Part shown: piece after piece, positions 26,830 through 35,005 of the stretch | Layout of the letters: each line of letters opens with the position of its first letter | How positions within the stretch are numbered: the first letter of the stretch is position 1 | Assembly: GCA_934489015.1 (NCBI GenBank) | Contig: CAKSSN010000012.1 | Location: 1 to 64,000, forward strand | From: an uncultured Clostridia bacterium | GTDB lineage: Bacteria > Bacillota > Clostridia > UBA1381 | Direction: 5' to 3' | Length of the DNA: 64,000 nt | The notes under the pieces: model-generated | Databases searched by the model: none | The model's input: the letters and a program-made list of their open reading frames with translations, nothing else | Told to the model about the DNA's origin: nothing | Made by a program: the position numbers and the translations under genes

Positions 26830-27420
26830 CTATGCTGAAAATTGTGCAAAAAGCGCGTCGTTTATTTCCGATTTCTTTTCCGAAAGAAGCGCTTCAAAGC
26901 TGCAGTTTTCCTCAATCATGCCGTAAACGAGTATAGCTCCGCCGCAAATGTCGGCGCTTTTGTCTGATAGCTTTAAGGTGCAGCCGTCCTTTAAAGCGGC
27001 GCTTACCTTTTCTTCAAAATCCTCAGGCAGTCTTTTTAAATCCTTTTCGCTAAGGCATATCATTCCGCTGCCCTTTTGTGCGTATTTTGAAATGAGAGAA
27101 TAAATAATGGCGAAATATTTTTTATCGTCAAATTCGCATATTTTCTCTATTGCATAGGCAGTGCCCGACGAAACAATATCCGATTTCGCGGAAAGTATAC
27201 TCTTTTTTATTAAAAGCTTTTCCGAGCTTTTTGCATTTTCTATTGCCTGCTCCGATTTTTTTTCTGCATTTTTTATAATAGCTTCGGCCTTTTTCTCAGC
27301 TTCCGCTTCAGCGCTTGATAGGATTTGCTGCACCTCAGCCTCCGCAGCGGCTTTTATTTCCTGCGCTTGCTTTAAGGCGTCATTTTCTATTTTTGAGAGA
27401 ATGTGCTTAAGTCCGTCCAT
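26830..27420 (-). CDS. ntpE: V-type ATPase peripheral stalk subunit E
   Basis: 196 residues. The N-terminal half (about 5-95) is a continuous Ala/Glu/Lys-rich coiled coil (AEAEVQQILSSAEAEAEKKAEA) that pairs with NtpF to form the peripheral stalk. The globular C terminus (about 100-196, with GGAILVYG) caps the head. It sits 17 bases after ntpK. The role follows from the family; the coiled coil is directly visible. Confidence 0.92.
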   Translation of the reverse strand: MDGLKHILSKIENDALKQAQEIKAAAEAEVQQILSSAEAEAEKKAEAIIKNAEKKSEQAIENAKSSEKLLIKKSILSAKSDIVSSGTAYAIEKICEFDDKKYFAIIYSLISKYAQKGSGMICLSEKDLKRLPEDFEEKVSAALKDGCTLKLSDKSADICGGAILVYGMIEENCSFEALLSEKKSEINDALFAQFSA

Positions 27421-27436
27421 AGCTTATTCACCCCGG

Positions 27437-27922
<486 letters not shown>

Positions 27923-27977
27923 TTAATATTTTTTATTTGGTCGCAAAATTTTCCGCAACCTCGTAATGCTTGGCTTA

Positions 27978-28020
27978 GAGGGAGTTTAACAAACGCAAAG
28001 CGCATGGGTTTTACTCCCTC
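27978..28020 (-). other. Stem-loop in the ntpI-ntpK gap
   Basis: GAGGGAGT (27978-27985) pairs perfectly with ACTCCCTC (28013-28020). It lies in the only long gap (156 bp) of the operon, between ntpI and ntpK. There is no U-tract after it on the - strand, so it may be a processing or stability element rather than a terminator. It could allow extra ntpK mRNA, as the ring stoichiometry demands. Confidence 0.5.
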
Positions 28021-28063
28021 GTGTCTGAAATAATTGTTCTTTTCGGCATTTTTTCGCCGAGCT

Positions 28064-30022
28064 TTAGTTTTCACTTATATTTACATATTCAGTATCCATT
28101 TTAAGCGGTTTAAATGCCCGTCCGCCGCCCTCATAGAATTTTGAGAAAAGCTCTACAAACTGAAGTCTGTCGGCGTGAACGTATGCGCCGAGAAGATTTA
28201 TTCCGAGATTGGCCATATGACCGATAACGCCCACAACTGTTAAAAGAACAGCTTTCAGCAGAATATTTTGCGGCATTGTGCCTATCAGGTTTATAACGCT
28301 TGCTATGCTTCCTGTTGCAAGACCGAGAGCGAGCAGACGCGAATATGATAAAATATCGCTTAAATATCCCGTAGCGATATTGTAAAGTCCGTAAATGCCG
28401 CCGAAAAACCGCATAAATATATTTTTTCCGCTTCTGCCGGACGTTAAAAGTATCAGAATAACTCCGGCTATCAGAATATATTTTCCGACTGTAAGGAAAA
28501 CAGGTGATACGCTTGTTAAAATTGATGCCGCAAGCGGCGCAACGCCCGTGATTGTTATATAAATCGGTATAACCTCGCAGAACGCGTCAAAGCGTTTTCC
28601 CTCTTTCCACAACATTTTGAAATTGACGGCAAGTCCGAGAAACAGGTGCGCAATTCCGAGCAGAAAGCTGAAAAGCAGCAGCTTAATCGGATCGTCGAGC
28701 GGCTCAAACCACAGTGCCGTTGTTTCAATTGTTTTTCCGAAGAAGTTCGAAGCAATCACCTGCGGCAAATCGCCGAACCAGCTCCCGAAAAGAGTTCCCC
28801 ATATAAGAGTTGAAATTCCGCAGTTTCTGAACATTTTCATGCTGCGCCTGAGTGCGCCCTCAATATTAAATTTTTTAAGCACAAAGCACGTGCCGATAAC
28901 CATTAAAAGACCGTAGCCCGCGTCCGATAGCATCATTCCGAAAAACAGATAATAGAAAAATGCCATAACGGAGCTTGGGTCAACGTCGCGCTTGTTCGGA
29001 AGAGCATACATCTCCGTAATTCCCTCAACAGGCTCCGAAAAGCTGCTGTTTTCGAGCAGTACGGGCGGATCGTCCTCGTCTGTCGGCGAGGAAATTTCAA
29101 CGGCCGCAAAATTGTCAAGAAGTTCCTTTTTTATATCGTCTGCGTATTTTGTCGGAACATATCCTGTTATTCTTGCCGTTTTTTCGGTAAGTCCCATATC
29201 TCCGGCGCTTACATATCTGTCGCGCTTTATTGTCAGATAGTCCGCTAAAAGCTCGATTTTCGGTATGAGTGCGCGGTTTTGCGTTATTTTGCCGATATAC
29301 TCCTTTTCCTTATCCTCGTTATCCGAAATTGCTTTTTTTAAAAGCTCTGCTTCCTCAGACGGCTCTTTTCGGATTTTTACCGAGAGCGGTGAAAAGCTGT
29401 TGTCGCGAAGCAGGGAGTAGACCGTTTCCGCGTCGGAGGCGTGGCACGTTACAACAATGCACGTCTGCTCCTTTTGCGCCGATATAATGTCAACGGCGGC
29501 AAGGTTATCGAGCATTTCCTCAATTTCCTCGCGGTTTAACAAATCGGGCAGAGCGCCGATATATGTTTTTGTGTTTTTGCTGCCGGTGTAGCTCATAGGC
29601 AATTGCATATCTAACCAAGCAGACAGCATATCAAGTCTTGCCTGAGTTTTGGCACGCTCCGATTTCAGCGCGTATATTTTCTTTTCATAGTCATTTACCG
29701 CGCTGCATACGGAAAGAATTTTTTCTGCATTTTCGGTTTCTTTTGAAAATTCCGTTTCGCTTATTTTCTTTCTGCCGTTTAATGCGTCAAGCATTGAAGG
29801 CTTTATGCCGCACCTGGCGTTTACGGATTCGAGCGCTGATTTCGCGGTTGAAATATTTCGCTGAAGGCGCGCCGTTATTTCAGCTGTAGGCAGAGAAGAA
29901 AGCTTTTCGTCAGTGCTTTTTTCTATTTCAACAACGCCTCTTTTTTGAAGCAGCTGCAAAAGATGTCTGCTGTCTTCAACCGGCAGAATAATTTCAATTT
30001 TACTCATTTGAAGCTTTGCCAT
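28064..30022 (-). CDS. ntpI: V-type ATPase membrane subunit I (a)
   Basis: 652 residues. The cytoplasmic N-terminal half (about 1-330) has coiled-coil arms that tether the peripheral stalks. The C-terminal half has about eight membrane helices forming the ion half-channels beside the NtpK ring. YFLFFGMMLSDAGYGLLM (about 355-372) and the IMPQN/LGLATGS and GHMANLGINLLGAYVHADRLQF segments near the end are family hallmarks. The helix with RLLALGLATGS carries the stator Arg expected to act with NtpK Glu139. It begins 4 bases after the ntpF stop. Confidence 0.95.
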   Translation of the reverse strand: MAKLQMSKIEIILPVEDSRHLLQLLQKRGVVEIEKSTDEKLSSLPTAEITARLQRNISTAKSALESVNARCGIKPSMLDALNGRKKISETEFSKETENAEKILSVCSAVNDYEKKIYALKSERAKTQARLDMLSAWLDMQLPMSYTGSKNTKTYIGALPDLLNREEIEEMLDNLAAVDIISAQKEQTCIVVTCHASDAETVYSLLRDNSFSPLSVKIRKEPSEEAELLKKAISDNEDKEKEYIGKITQNRALIPKIELLADYLTIKRDRYVSAGDMGLTEKTARITGYVPTKYADDIKKELLDNFAAVEISSPTDEDDPPVLLENSSFSEPVEGITEMYALPNKRDVDPSSVMAFFYYLFFGMMLSDAGYGLLMVIGTCFVLKKFNIEGALRRSMKMFRNCGISTLIWGTLFGSWFGDLPQVIASNFFGKTIETTALWFEPLDDPIKLLLFSFLLGIAHLFLGLAVNFKMLWKEGKRFDAFCEVIPIYITITGVAPLAASILTSVSPVFLTVGKYILIAGVILILLTSGRSGKNIFMRFFGGIYGLYNIATGYLSDILSYSRLLALGLATGSIASVINLIGTMPQNILLKAVLLTVVGVIGHMANLGINLLGAYVHADRLQFVELFSKFYEGGGRAFKPLKMDTEYVNISEN

Positions 30023-30026
30023 TTAT

Positions 30027-30341
30027 TTATGCCTCCCCGAATGATTTGCATATAATATCAACCGATATTTCTTTTATTTTATCTGCGTCAGCATACAGCT
30101 TTTTTTCTTCATCTTTTGCTTTTTTCTTCGCGTTTTCCGAAATCTCCGCGCATTTTTTCTGAGCGTCGGAAATCATTTTATCCGCTTTTTCCTGCGCCTT
30201 TAGTATTATTTTCTCTTCAAGCGCCTGTGCGTCAAGCTGCGCCTTTTCCTTAAGGACGCTTGCTTCTTCAAGCGCGGCGCTGATTATGTCGTTTGCCTGT
30301 TTTTCCTTTTCAAGCACCGCTTCAACTGATTTTGTCGGCAT
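30027..30341 (-). CDS. ntpF: V-type ATPase peripheral stalk subunit NtpF (G/H-like)
   Basis: 104 residues, almost entirely one Ala/Glu/Lys-rich coiled coil, as expected for the slender stalk partner of NtpE. It is the first gene of the operon in the same place as E. hirae ntpF. The start ATG is preceded by GGAGGTG. Annotation pipelines often call it subunit H or AhaH. The sequence itself shows only a long helix; the identity comes from composition plus operon position. Confidence 0.85.
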   Translation of the reverse strand: MPTKSVEAVLEKEKQANDIISAALEEASVLKEKAQLDAQALEEKIILKAQEKADKMISDAQKKCAEISENAKKKAKDEEKKLYADADKIKEISVDIICKSFGEA

Positions 30342-30357
30342 ATTTTATCACCTCCGT

Positions 30358-30394
30358 TACGGAACAAGCCGTTTTTGGCTGAAAAATGTCCGTA
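30358..30394 (-). other. Second leader hairpin upstream of ntpF
   Basis: TACGGA (30358-30363) pairs with TCCGTA (30389-30394), with an inner AGCC/GGCT stem (30367-30370 with 30377-30380). It lies just before the GGAGGTG SD of ntpF and could influence initiation. Confidence 0.5.
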
Positions 30395-30411
30395 AATTAA
30401 TCTGAATATAC

Positions 30412-30448
30412 AAAAAGGGAGCCAACGCCCTTCAGACAGCTAGCTCCC
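30412..30448 (-). terminator. Leader terminator/attenuator of the ntp operon
   Basis: On the - strand GGGAGC (30448-30443) pairs with GCTCCC (30422-30417). G-U-containing pairs extend the stem to about 10 bp, with a loop of about 12 nt. TTTTT (30416-30412) follows at once. It lies about 20-60 nt after the predicted transcription start and 70 bases before ntpF. It has the form of an intrinsic terminator inside a 5' leader, so transcription attenuation is likely. No known riboswitch class was recognised with confidence. Confidence 0.65.
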
Positions 30449-30475
30449 CATAATCTGTAAATTCTTTTTTTTAAT

Positions 30476-30504
30476 ATATTAGCACAATAAATTTACTTTG
30501 TCAA
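30476..30504 (-). promoter_or_regulatory. Sigma-A promoter of the ntp operon
   Basis: On the - strand there is a perfect -35 TTGACA (30499-30504), a 17-nt spacer and -10 TAATAT (30476-30481). It predicts a start near 30469 and a leader of about 128 nt before ntpF. Confidence 0.85.
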
Positions 30505-30597
30505 GATTTTATCAAATGATTTAATCTTTTTAACAAATTGTTCATAAATTCCGGCGGAGCTATGATTAGTATTTCATAACTCTGCTGAAAAAATACG

Positions 30598-30765
30598 TTA
30601 ATTTTGCTTTCTGACAATTTTATAATCGTCATTATCGCGAAAATACGGACAGTTTTTTACAGTACCCTTTAAAAAGCTGTACATTTCGTCCTCATCGAGA
30701 TTTACACTGCAATAATAGTAGTCCTCAATTTCATCGTATATGTAATAAATGCATGACTCACACAT
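30598..30765 (-). CDS. DUF6472-like small acidic Cys-containing protein
   Basis: 55 residues, begins MCESCIYYIYDEIEDYYYC and ends YKIVRKQN. A GGAGG SD lies 10 bases upstream. The pattern of an N-terminal CxxC, an aromatic/acidic stretch, NLDEDEMYSFL, a central NCPYF and a C-terminal VRKQ matches the small DUF6472 family conserved in Clostridia. Four Cys (positions 2, 5, 19, 39) could bind one metal ion. That is inference, and no function is established. It has its own promoter and is flanked by the ntp operon promoter and the epimerase gene, with no operon partner. Confidence 0.85.
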   Translation of the reverse strand: MCESCIYYIYDEIEDYYYCSVNLDEDEMYSFLKGTVKNCPYFRDNDDYKIVRKQN

Positions 30766-30799
30766 TAAAATATATCCTCCCTCAGTGTTCTTAATATAT

Positions 30800-30829
30800 A
30801 TTATAACACAATCGGGTATAAAAAAGCAA
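30800..30829 (-). promoter_or_regulatory. Promoter of the DUF6472-like gene
   Basis: On the - strand there is a -35 TTGCTT (30824-30829), an 18-nt spacer and a perfect -10 TATAAT (30800-30805), about 35 bases before the start codon. Confidence 0.65.
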
Positions 30830-30868
30830 GAGAAATAAAAAAATTTATTTTAAATGCTGCCGATATTT

Positions 30869-31546
30869 TTACTCTATGCTGTCTACGGCGCGCCGCAAAG
30901 CTTCCACGCCGCCGGATACGCTGCAATCGCTTTTGAAAATGCTTGATGTGCCGCCGACAAATATATTTGCTCCGGCAAGCTTCATTTTCTTTGCGTTTTC
31001 AATGCTGACGTTGCCGTCAACTTCTATTTCGATATGTTCATAGCCTCTTTCGTTCAAATGCACGCGGAGGTATTCGATTTTTCGGAGCGTTTCGTTTATA
31101 AGGCACTGCCCCGCAAAGCCCGGATTTACGGTCATGATAAGTATGCCGTCGACGGTATGGAGAATGTTTTCAAGCATTACGCATGGCGTTGCGGGATTTA
31201 TTGCGGCAAGAGCTTTTGCGCCGCGCGCCTTTACCGCAGAAAGTGCGCGTTCAAGATGCTTTGTGCTTTCGGCGTGTATGGAAACATAGTCGTTTTCTCC
31301 GAAGCAAAACCAGTCGAGCTTTCTCTCCGGCTCATCAATCATAAGATGAATGTCGAGCGGAATTGAAGTTAATTTTTTAAGAGCCCTGCAGTAATCGGTG
31401 CCAAGCGTGAAATTCGGCACAAAGCTTCCGTCCATTATGTCAATGTGCAGCATATCGGTGTCCGCTTTTTCAAGCTCCCTTATAGTCTGTAAAAGCTGCG
31501 CCGGGTCGGCGCACATCATAGATGGTGAAATTTTATTTTTTAGCAT
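30869..31546 (-). CDS. Ribulose-phosphate 3-epimerase family protein
   Basis: 225 residues from ATG 31546 (MLKNKISPSMMCAD), which sits 7 bases after a GGAGAG SD. An upstream ATG at 31567 would overlap the preceding gene by 20 bases. TIM-barrel motifs are present: ISPSMMCAD, HIDIMDGSFVPNFTLG (metal His and Asp), HLMIDEP, MTVNPGFAGQ and VDGNVSIENA. The family interconverts ketopentose or ketohexose phosphates at C3. Pairing with a sugar-alcohol dehydrogenase and a DeoR regulator, rather than with pentose-phosphate genes, suggests a catabolic paralogue (allulose-6-phosphate epimerase type). That choice is inference. Confidence 0.85.
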   Translation of the reverse strand: MLKNKISPSMMCADPAQLLQTIRELEKADTDMLHIDIMDGSFVPNFTLGTDYCRALKKLTSIPLDIHLMIDEPERKLDWFCFGENDYVSIHAESTKHLERALSAVKARGAKALAAINPATPCVMLENILHTVDGILIMTVNPGFAGQCLINETLRKIEYLRVHLNERGYEHIEIEVDGNVSIENAKKMKLAGANIFVGGTSSIFKSDCSVSGGVEALRRAVDSIE

Positions 31547-31547
31547 A

Positions 31548-32552
31548 TCAGTTCTCTCCGTTTTCAATCATTACCTTGCAGTAAAATTCCTTTTTGTCGC
31601 GCATTGCTTTGAGCATTTGCTCCGCCCTTTCAAGCGACACCCTGTGCGTTATGAGCATCTTCAGGCTTAGCGCTCCGTCGGATATTTTTTTCAGAACGTC
31701 TGCCCAGTCGTTTTTCATAGCTGCATATGAGGAGTTCCATGTACCCTCAATATTTAGTTCCTTTCTGAGTATCATCTGATAATCCTTAGGCGAAAGGCTC
31801 ACATCATTTGACGGATTTCCCATAAGAACAACCTTGCCGAACGGACGTATAGCGCCGATTATTCTTGAAAGCGCACCTGCTGCGCCCGTTCCTTCAAGCG
31901 CCGCGTCAACCGTGCCGGAGATGTATTCTTCAAAACCGAGATTTTTAAAAAAAGCGGTTTTTTCCCTGTCAATGTCAAAAAGCATTACTTTCTTTGCTCC
32001 GAAATGCGCTGCCAGCTGCGCCGCTATAAGACCTATCGCGCCTGCTCCCGAAATAAGAACGCTTTTGTTTTCAACGCTTCCGAGCTTTTCCACAGCGTGA
32101 AGCGCAACTGCCGCCGGCTCACACATGGCGCCCTCTTCATATGATACGTTATCCGGCAGCAGCACAACATTAAATCGCTTTACCGCAATATACTGCGCAT
32201 ATGCTCCGTCGCGTCTTGAACCGTAATAATCATAATCGGCGCACTGCGCATATTTTTCTTCTTTGCACATATCGCATTTGAAGCACGGCAGCAGCGGAAA
32301 AACAGCCGCGCGCTTGCCTGTCAGAAGATTTTTCGGGTCGAAAACAATATCGCCGCAAAATTCATGACCCGGTGCGGTCGGAAATGAATATGTACCTGTT
32401 TTAAAAATTCTGCCTATATCGCTTCCGCAAATGCCGCAGCAGCGGATTTTAAGTAAAACCTCATCTTCCGCGCATTTCGGGACAGGAACGGTGTCAAGCC
32501 TTAATTCTCCCACGCGGTGCAGCCTTAGCTGCTTCATTGTATTGTCGTTCAT
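31548..32552 (-). CDS. Zinc-dependent sugar-alcohol dehydrogenase (GatD/sorbitol dehydrogenase-like)
   Basis: 334 residues from ATG 32552 (MNDNTMKQLRL) behind a GGGAG SD. Medium-chain dehydrogenase/reductase: catalytic zinc site CGICGSD and GHEFCG, structural zinc Cys cluster in CFKCDMCKEEKYAQC, and Rossmann motif SGAGAIGLIAAQ for NAD(P). Members oxidise polyols or polyol phosphates such as galactitol-1-phosphate. It is the first gene of a two-gene operon with the epimerase; the stop and the next start are separated by one base. It reads divergently from a DeoR regulator that probably controls it. Confidence 0.88.
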   Translation of the reverse strand: MNDNTMKQLRLHRVGELRLDTVPVPKCAEDEVLLKIRCCGICGSDIGRIFKTGTYSFPTAPGHEFCGDIVFDPKNLLTGKRAAVFPLLPCFKCDMCKEEKYAQCADYDYYGSRRDGAYAQYIAVKRFNVVLLPDNVSYEEGAMCEPAAVALHAVEKLGSVENKSVLISGAGAIGLIAAQLAAHFGAKKVMLFDIDREKTAFFKNLGFEEYISGTVDAALEGTGAAGALSRIIGAIRPFGKVVLMGNPSNDVSLSPKDYQMILRKELNIEGTWNSSYAAMKNDWADVLKKISDGALSLKMLITHRVSLERAEQMLKAMRDKKEFYCKVMIENGEN

Positions 32553-32583
32553 TTTGATGGCTCCCTTCATATAATGTATATAA

Positions 32584-32612
32584 ATTATAACAAACAATCA
32601 CAACAAATACAA
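32584..32612 (-). promoter_or_regulatory. Promoter of the dehydrogenase-epimerase operon
   Basis: On the - strand there is a -35 TTGTAT (32607-32612), a 17-nt spacer and -10 TATAAT (32584-32589). One copy of a 14-bp repeat fills most of the spacer, so a protein bound there would block polymerase. Confidence 0.75.
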
Positions 32613-32643
32613 TAATGTCGTTTTTATTGACAAACAATCACAA
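32590..32643. repeat. Paired 14-bp direct repeats, probable DeoR operators
   Basis: ACAAACAATCACAA occurs identically at 32590-32603 and 32630-32643, exactly 40 bp apart, in the divergent intergenic region. Each copy lies within one of the two facing promoters. The A/C-rich (TGATTGTTTG on the other strand) composition fits operators of DeoR-family sugar regulators. Confidence 0.8.
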
Positions 32644-32655
32644 ATATGATATAAT
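32627..32655 (+). promoter_or_regulatory. Promoter of the deoR-type regulator gene
   Basis: There is a perfect -35 TTGACA (32627-32632), a 17-nt spacer and a perfect -10 TATAAT (32650-32655). The second 14-bp repeat overlaps the end of the -35 and the spacer, which suggests autorepression. Confidence 0.85.
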
Positions 32656-32696
32656 TAAATCATAATAAATCATATTTAATCAAAAGGAGCAGTCAA

Positions 32697-33431
32697 ATGT
32701 TTTATACCGAGCGGCATGAGCAAATAATAAAAATTTTAAGACAAAGAAGCAGTGCGTCCGTTCATTATCTTGCCAAAGCACTTTTTATGAGCGAGCCGAC
32801 AATAAGGCGCGATCTTAAAATTCTTGAGGGTGAGGGAAAAATAAAAAGAACTTTCGGCGGTGCGGTGCTTTGCGAAAACATAAATAAGGAAATACCGCTT
32901 GCGCTCAGGGAAAGAGAAAATATGAAGGCGAAAGAGGAAATTGCAAAAAGGGCGGCGCGGCTGATAACGGACGGAAGCGTTGTTTTTCTTGACGCGTCCT
33001 CAACCGTGCTTAAAATGACGGAGTATTTGTCGGGGCTTTCAAATATCACGGTTATAACAAACAGTCCGAGAGCGTCAATGAGCCTTGCGGAGAAAAAAAT
33101 AAAATCCTTTTGTACGGGCGGACTTTTGCTTGAAAGCTCAATTGCATATATAGGCGATCAGGCAAGGCGTTTTGTTGGAGATTTTAACGCGGATATGTTT
33201 TTCTTTTCAAGTCGCGGCATAAGCGGCGGCGGAATTATAACCGATTCGTCCGTTGAGGAAACGGAGCTCAGGCGCACTATGCTTGAGTCCTCAGAAAAGC
33301 ATATATTTCTCTGTGACGGCAAAAAAATCGGCAAAAAATATATGTATAAGCTTTGTTCTTTAAATCGGGTTGATGAAATAATATCTGACGCTTCATATCC
33401 GCCGGAATTTGAAAATATGCTTCGACGCTGA
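32697..33431 (+). CDS. DeoR-family sugar-responsive transcriptional repressor
   Basis: 244 residues. The N-terminal winged helix-turn-helix (about 5-58) has the signature VHYLAKALFMSEPTIRRDLKILEGEG. The C-terminal sugar-phosphate sensor domain (about 75-240) has ITNSPRASMSL and LCDGKKIGKK. The SD AAGGAG precedes the ATG. DeoR proteins usually repress adjacent catabolic operons and are released by a phosphorylated sugar intermediate. Here the target should be the divergent dehydrogenase-epimerase pair and the gene itself, judging by the twin operator repeats. Confidence 0.9.
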   Translation: MFYTERHEQIIKILRQRSSASVHYLAKALFMSEPTIRRDLKILEGEGKIKRTFGGAVLCENINKEIPLALRERENMKAKEEIAKRAARLITDGSVVFLDASSTVLKMTEYLSGLSNITVITNSPRASMSLAEKKIKSFCTGGLLLESSIAYIGDQARRFVGDFNADMFFFSSRGISGGGIITDSSVEETELRRTMLESSEKHIFLCDGKKIGKKYMYKLCSLNRVDEIISDASYPPEFENMLRR

Positions 33432-33436
33432 TATAT

Positions 33437-33477
33437 AAAGAGCCTTGTGGATTTTTAGCTTGCAGGGCTCTTTTTTT
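33437..33477 (+). terminator. Intrinsic terminator after the DeoR-type gene
   Basis: AAAGAGCCTTG (33437-33447) pairs with CAGGGCTCTTT (33463-33473), with one G-U pair, and runs into further T (to 33477). It lies 6 bases after the stop codon. Confidence 0.88.
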
Positions 33478-33550
33478 ATGCAATAATAAATTTGTGTTCT
33501 AAATAAATTTTGCAGCTAATAAAATTAAGTATAATTTCAAAATTTATTTT

Positions 33551-33564
33551 GTGCCACGCGGCAC
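33551..33564 (+). other. Small hairpin abutting the spoIIIAA ribosome-binding site
   Basis: GTGCC-ACGC-GGCAC (33551-33564) is directly followed by the GGAAAGG SD (33565-33571). No clear sigma-E promoter could be picked out in the A/T-rich DNA at 33480-33550. Confidence 0.45.
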
Positions 33565-33581
33565 GGAAAGGATTGATAATA

Positions 33582-34475
33582 ATGATGATTATAGGTGCGG
33601 ATTTATTCGCAGAGGAAATCTCGGCGCTTTACCTTTTGCCGATGAGGCTGCGGCGCTATTTCGGTGGCGTTGACACGGCGGATATTCGTGAGGTGCGGCT
33701 TAGAGTCGGACGTGCTGTGCGTATTCTTACGAGTGAGGGAATAAAAATTCTTTCAAGGAGTGCGCGCCTTACGGACAGCGACAAAAACGGTGTTGTGGTT
33801 ACAAGAGCGGATATAGCCGACGCGGTTGAAATTTTAACGGCTTCATCTTTGTATTCCTTTCAAAATGAGATAAAGGACGGATACATTACCGCGCCGAATG
33901 GGTGCAGGGTTGGGCTTTGCGGCACAATGACGCCTGACGGAGAATTTGTGGACGATATATATTCGCTCAATTATCGTTTTGCGCGTGAGATTAAGGGCGC
34001 GGCGGACAAGGCCGTTGACAGAGTCTACAATGGCGGCGATATAAAAAGCACGCTTATTGTTTCAAAGCCCGGCTGCGGAAAAACAACATTTTTGCGCGAC
34101 CTTGTAAGGCAGATTTCCGATAGGGGAATTACGGTTTCGGTTGTGGACGAGCGTGGGGAGCTATCCGCAGACGGCGACAGCTTTGATCTCGGCGAAAATA
34201 CGGATGTGTTTCGTATGTGCGAAAAGGATAGAGGGCTTAAAATGATGATACGCTCAATGTCGCCGCGCGTTGCGGCGGTGGACGAAATAGGCGGAAGAGC
34301 TGATATTGATGCAATTCGGTTTGCGGCAAAATCCGGCGTGGCTGTTTTTGCAACAATTCATGCGTCCGACTGGAAAAGGGATATAAGCGAAGAAATACTT
34401 TCGTGCTTTAAATGCGTTATACAGCTTTCGGACAGGCATGGGGCAGGCTATATAGAGGAAATTGTAAATGTTTAA
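33582..34475 (+). CDS. spoIIIAA: Stage III sporulation protein AA (secretion-type ATPase)
   Basis: 297 residues from ATG 33582 (MMIIGADLFAEEI), 10 bases after GGAAAGG. Longer in-frame starts upstream lack an SD. It has a RecA-like core with Walker A SKPGCGKTTFLRDL (about residue 175) and VVDERGELSA. It resembles type II/IV secretion ATPases. SpoIIIAA powers the SpoIIIA-SpoIIQ feeding-tube channel between mother cell and forespore during engulfment. It is the first gene of the spoIIIA operon and overlaps spoIIIAB by 8 bases. Confidence 0.95.
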   Translation: MMIIGADLFAEEISALYLLPMRLRRYFGGVDTADIREVRLRVGRAVRILTSEGIKILSRSARLTDSDKNGVVVTRADIADAVEILTASSLYSFQNEIKDGYITAPNGCRVGLCGTMTPDGEFVDDIYSLNYRFAREIKGAADKAVDRVYNGGDIKSTLIVSKPGCGKTTFLRDLVRQISDRGITVSVVDERGELSADGDSFDLGENTDVFRMCEKDRGLKMMIRSMSPRVAAVDEIGGRADIDAIRFAAKSGVAVFATIHASDWKRDISEEILSCFKCVIQLSDRHGAGYIEEIVNV

Positions 34476-34968
34476 AATAATCGGAGCGTTAATGATTATA
34501 TCCGCTTTTTTACTGATGGGGTATTTTAAAATAGCGGAGCTTAAGAGTCGACAGCGTATTATGGAGCTTATGCGAAAAAGCCTTGTTACCCTAAGAAGCG
34601 AAATTGCGCTCAGACAGCTTACTCTTTCGGACGCTTTTAAAAGCAGCGGCGAGCTTCACGAAAATTTGTATTTTATCGAGTGCGGAGAAAATATAGCCTC
34701 ACTCGGCGCTGTGGAAGCGTACAGAAATGCTGCTGAAAAGGCAGCATCTGACAATCACCTTTCAAATGATGAAAAGGAAGCGCTGCTTACGCTTTCGGAC
34801 GGGCTGGGGCAGAAAAATTTATCCGGTCAGCTTTCGCAGCTTGATTTTACCGCCGCACTTGTTGAAAAATGCGCGTCGGATATAAAAAGAGAGACAAGCG
34901 AAAGCTCTAAGCTTATTATTAACGCAGCGGCCTTTATAGGCGCGGCGACAGTTATTATACTTATATAA
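34468..34968 (+). CDS. spoIIIAB: Stage III sporulation protein AB
   Basis: 166 residues. An N-terminal membrane helix (about 1-20), a helical domain typical of GspF/type II secretion-like proteins (RQRIMELMRKSLVTLRSEI) and a C-terminal hydrophobic helix (IINAAAFIGAATVIILI). It is a mother-cell membrane component of the SpoIIIA channel. It overlaps spoIIIAA by 8 bases, implying translational coupling. Confidence 0.92.
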   Translation: MFKIIGALMIISAFLLMGYFKIAELKSRQRIMELMRKSLVTLRSEIALRQLTLSDAFKSSGELHENLYFIECGENIASLGAVEAYRNAAEKAASDNHLSNDEKEALLTLSDGLGQKNLSGQLSQLDFTAALVEKCASDIKRETSESSKLIINAAAFIGAATVIILI

Positions 34969-35005
34969 AAATTGCGGCCGGGCGGCTGCAAAACGGAGGA
35001 TTAAA

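Noticed and set aside
30412..30448. Assignment of the ntp leader to a specific riboswitch class
   Set aside because: No consensus I can recall is matched convincingly, and too little RNA precedes the terminator for most aptamers. Kept as an unclassified attenuator.
32590..32643. CRISPR-like interpretation of the paired 14-bp repeats
   Set aside because: Only two short copies, located inside promoters, with no cas genes. Operator function fits better.
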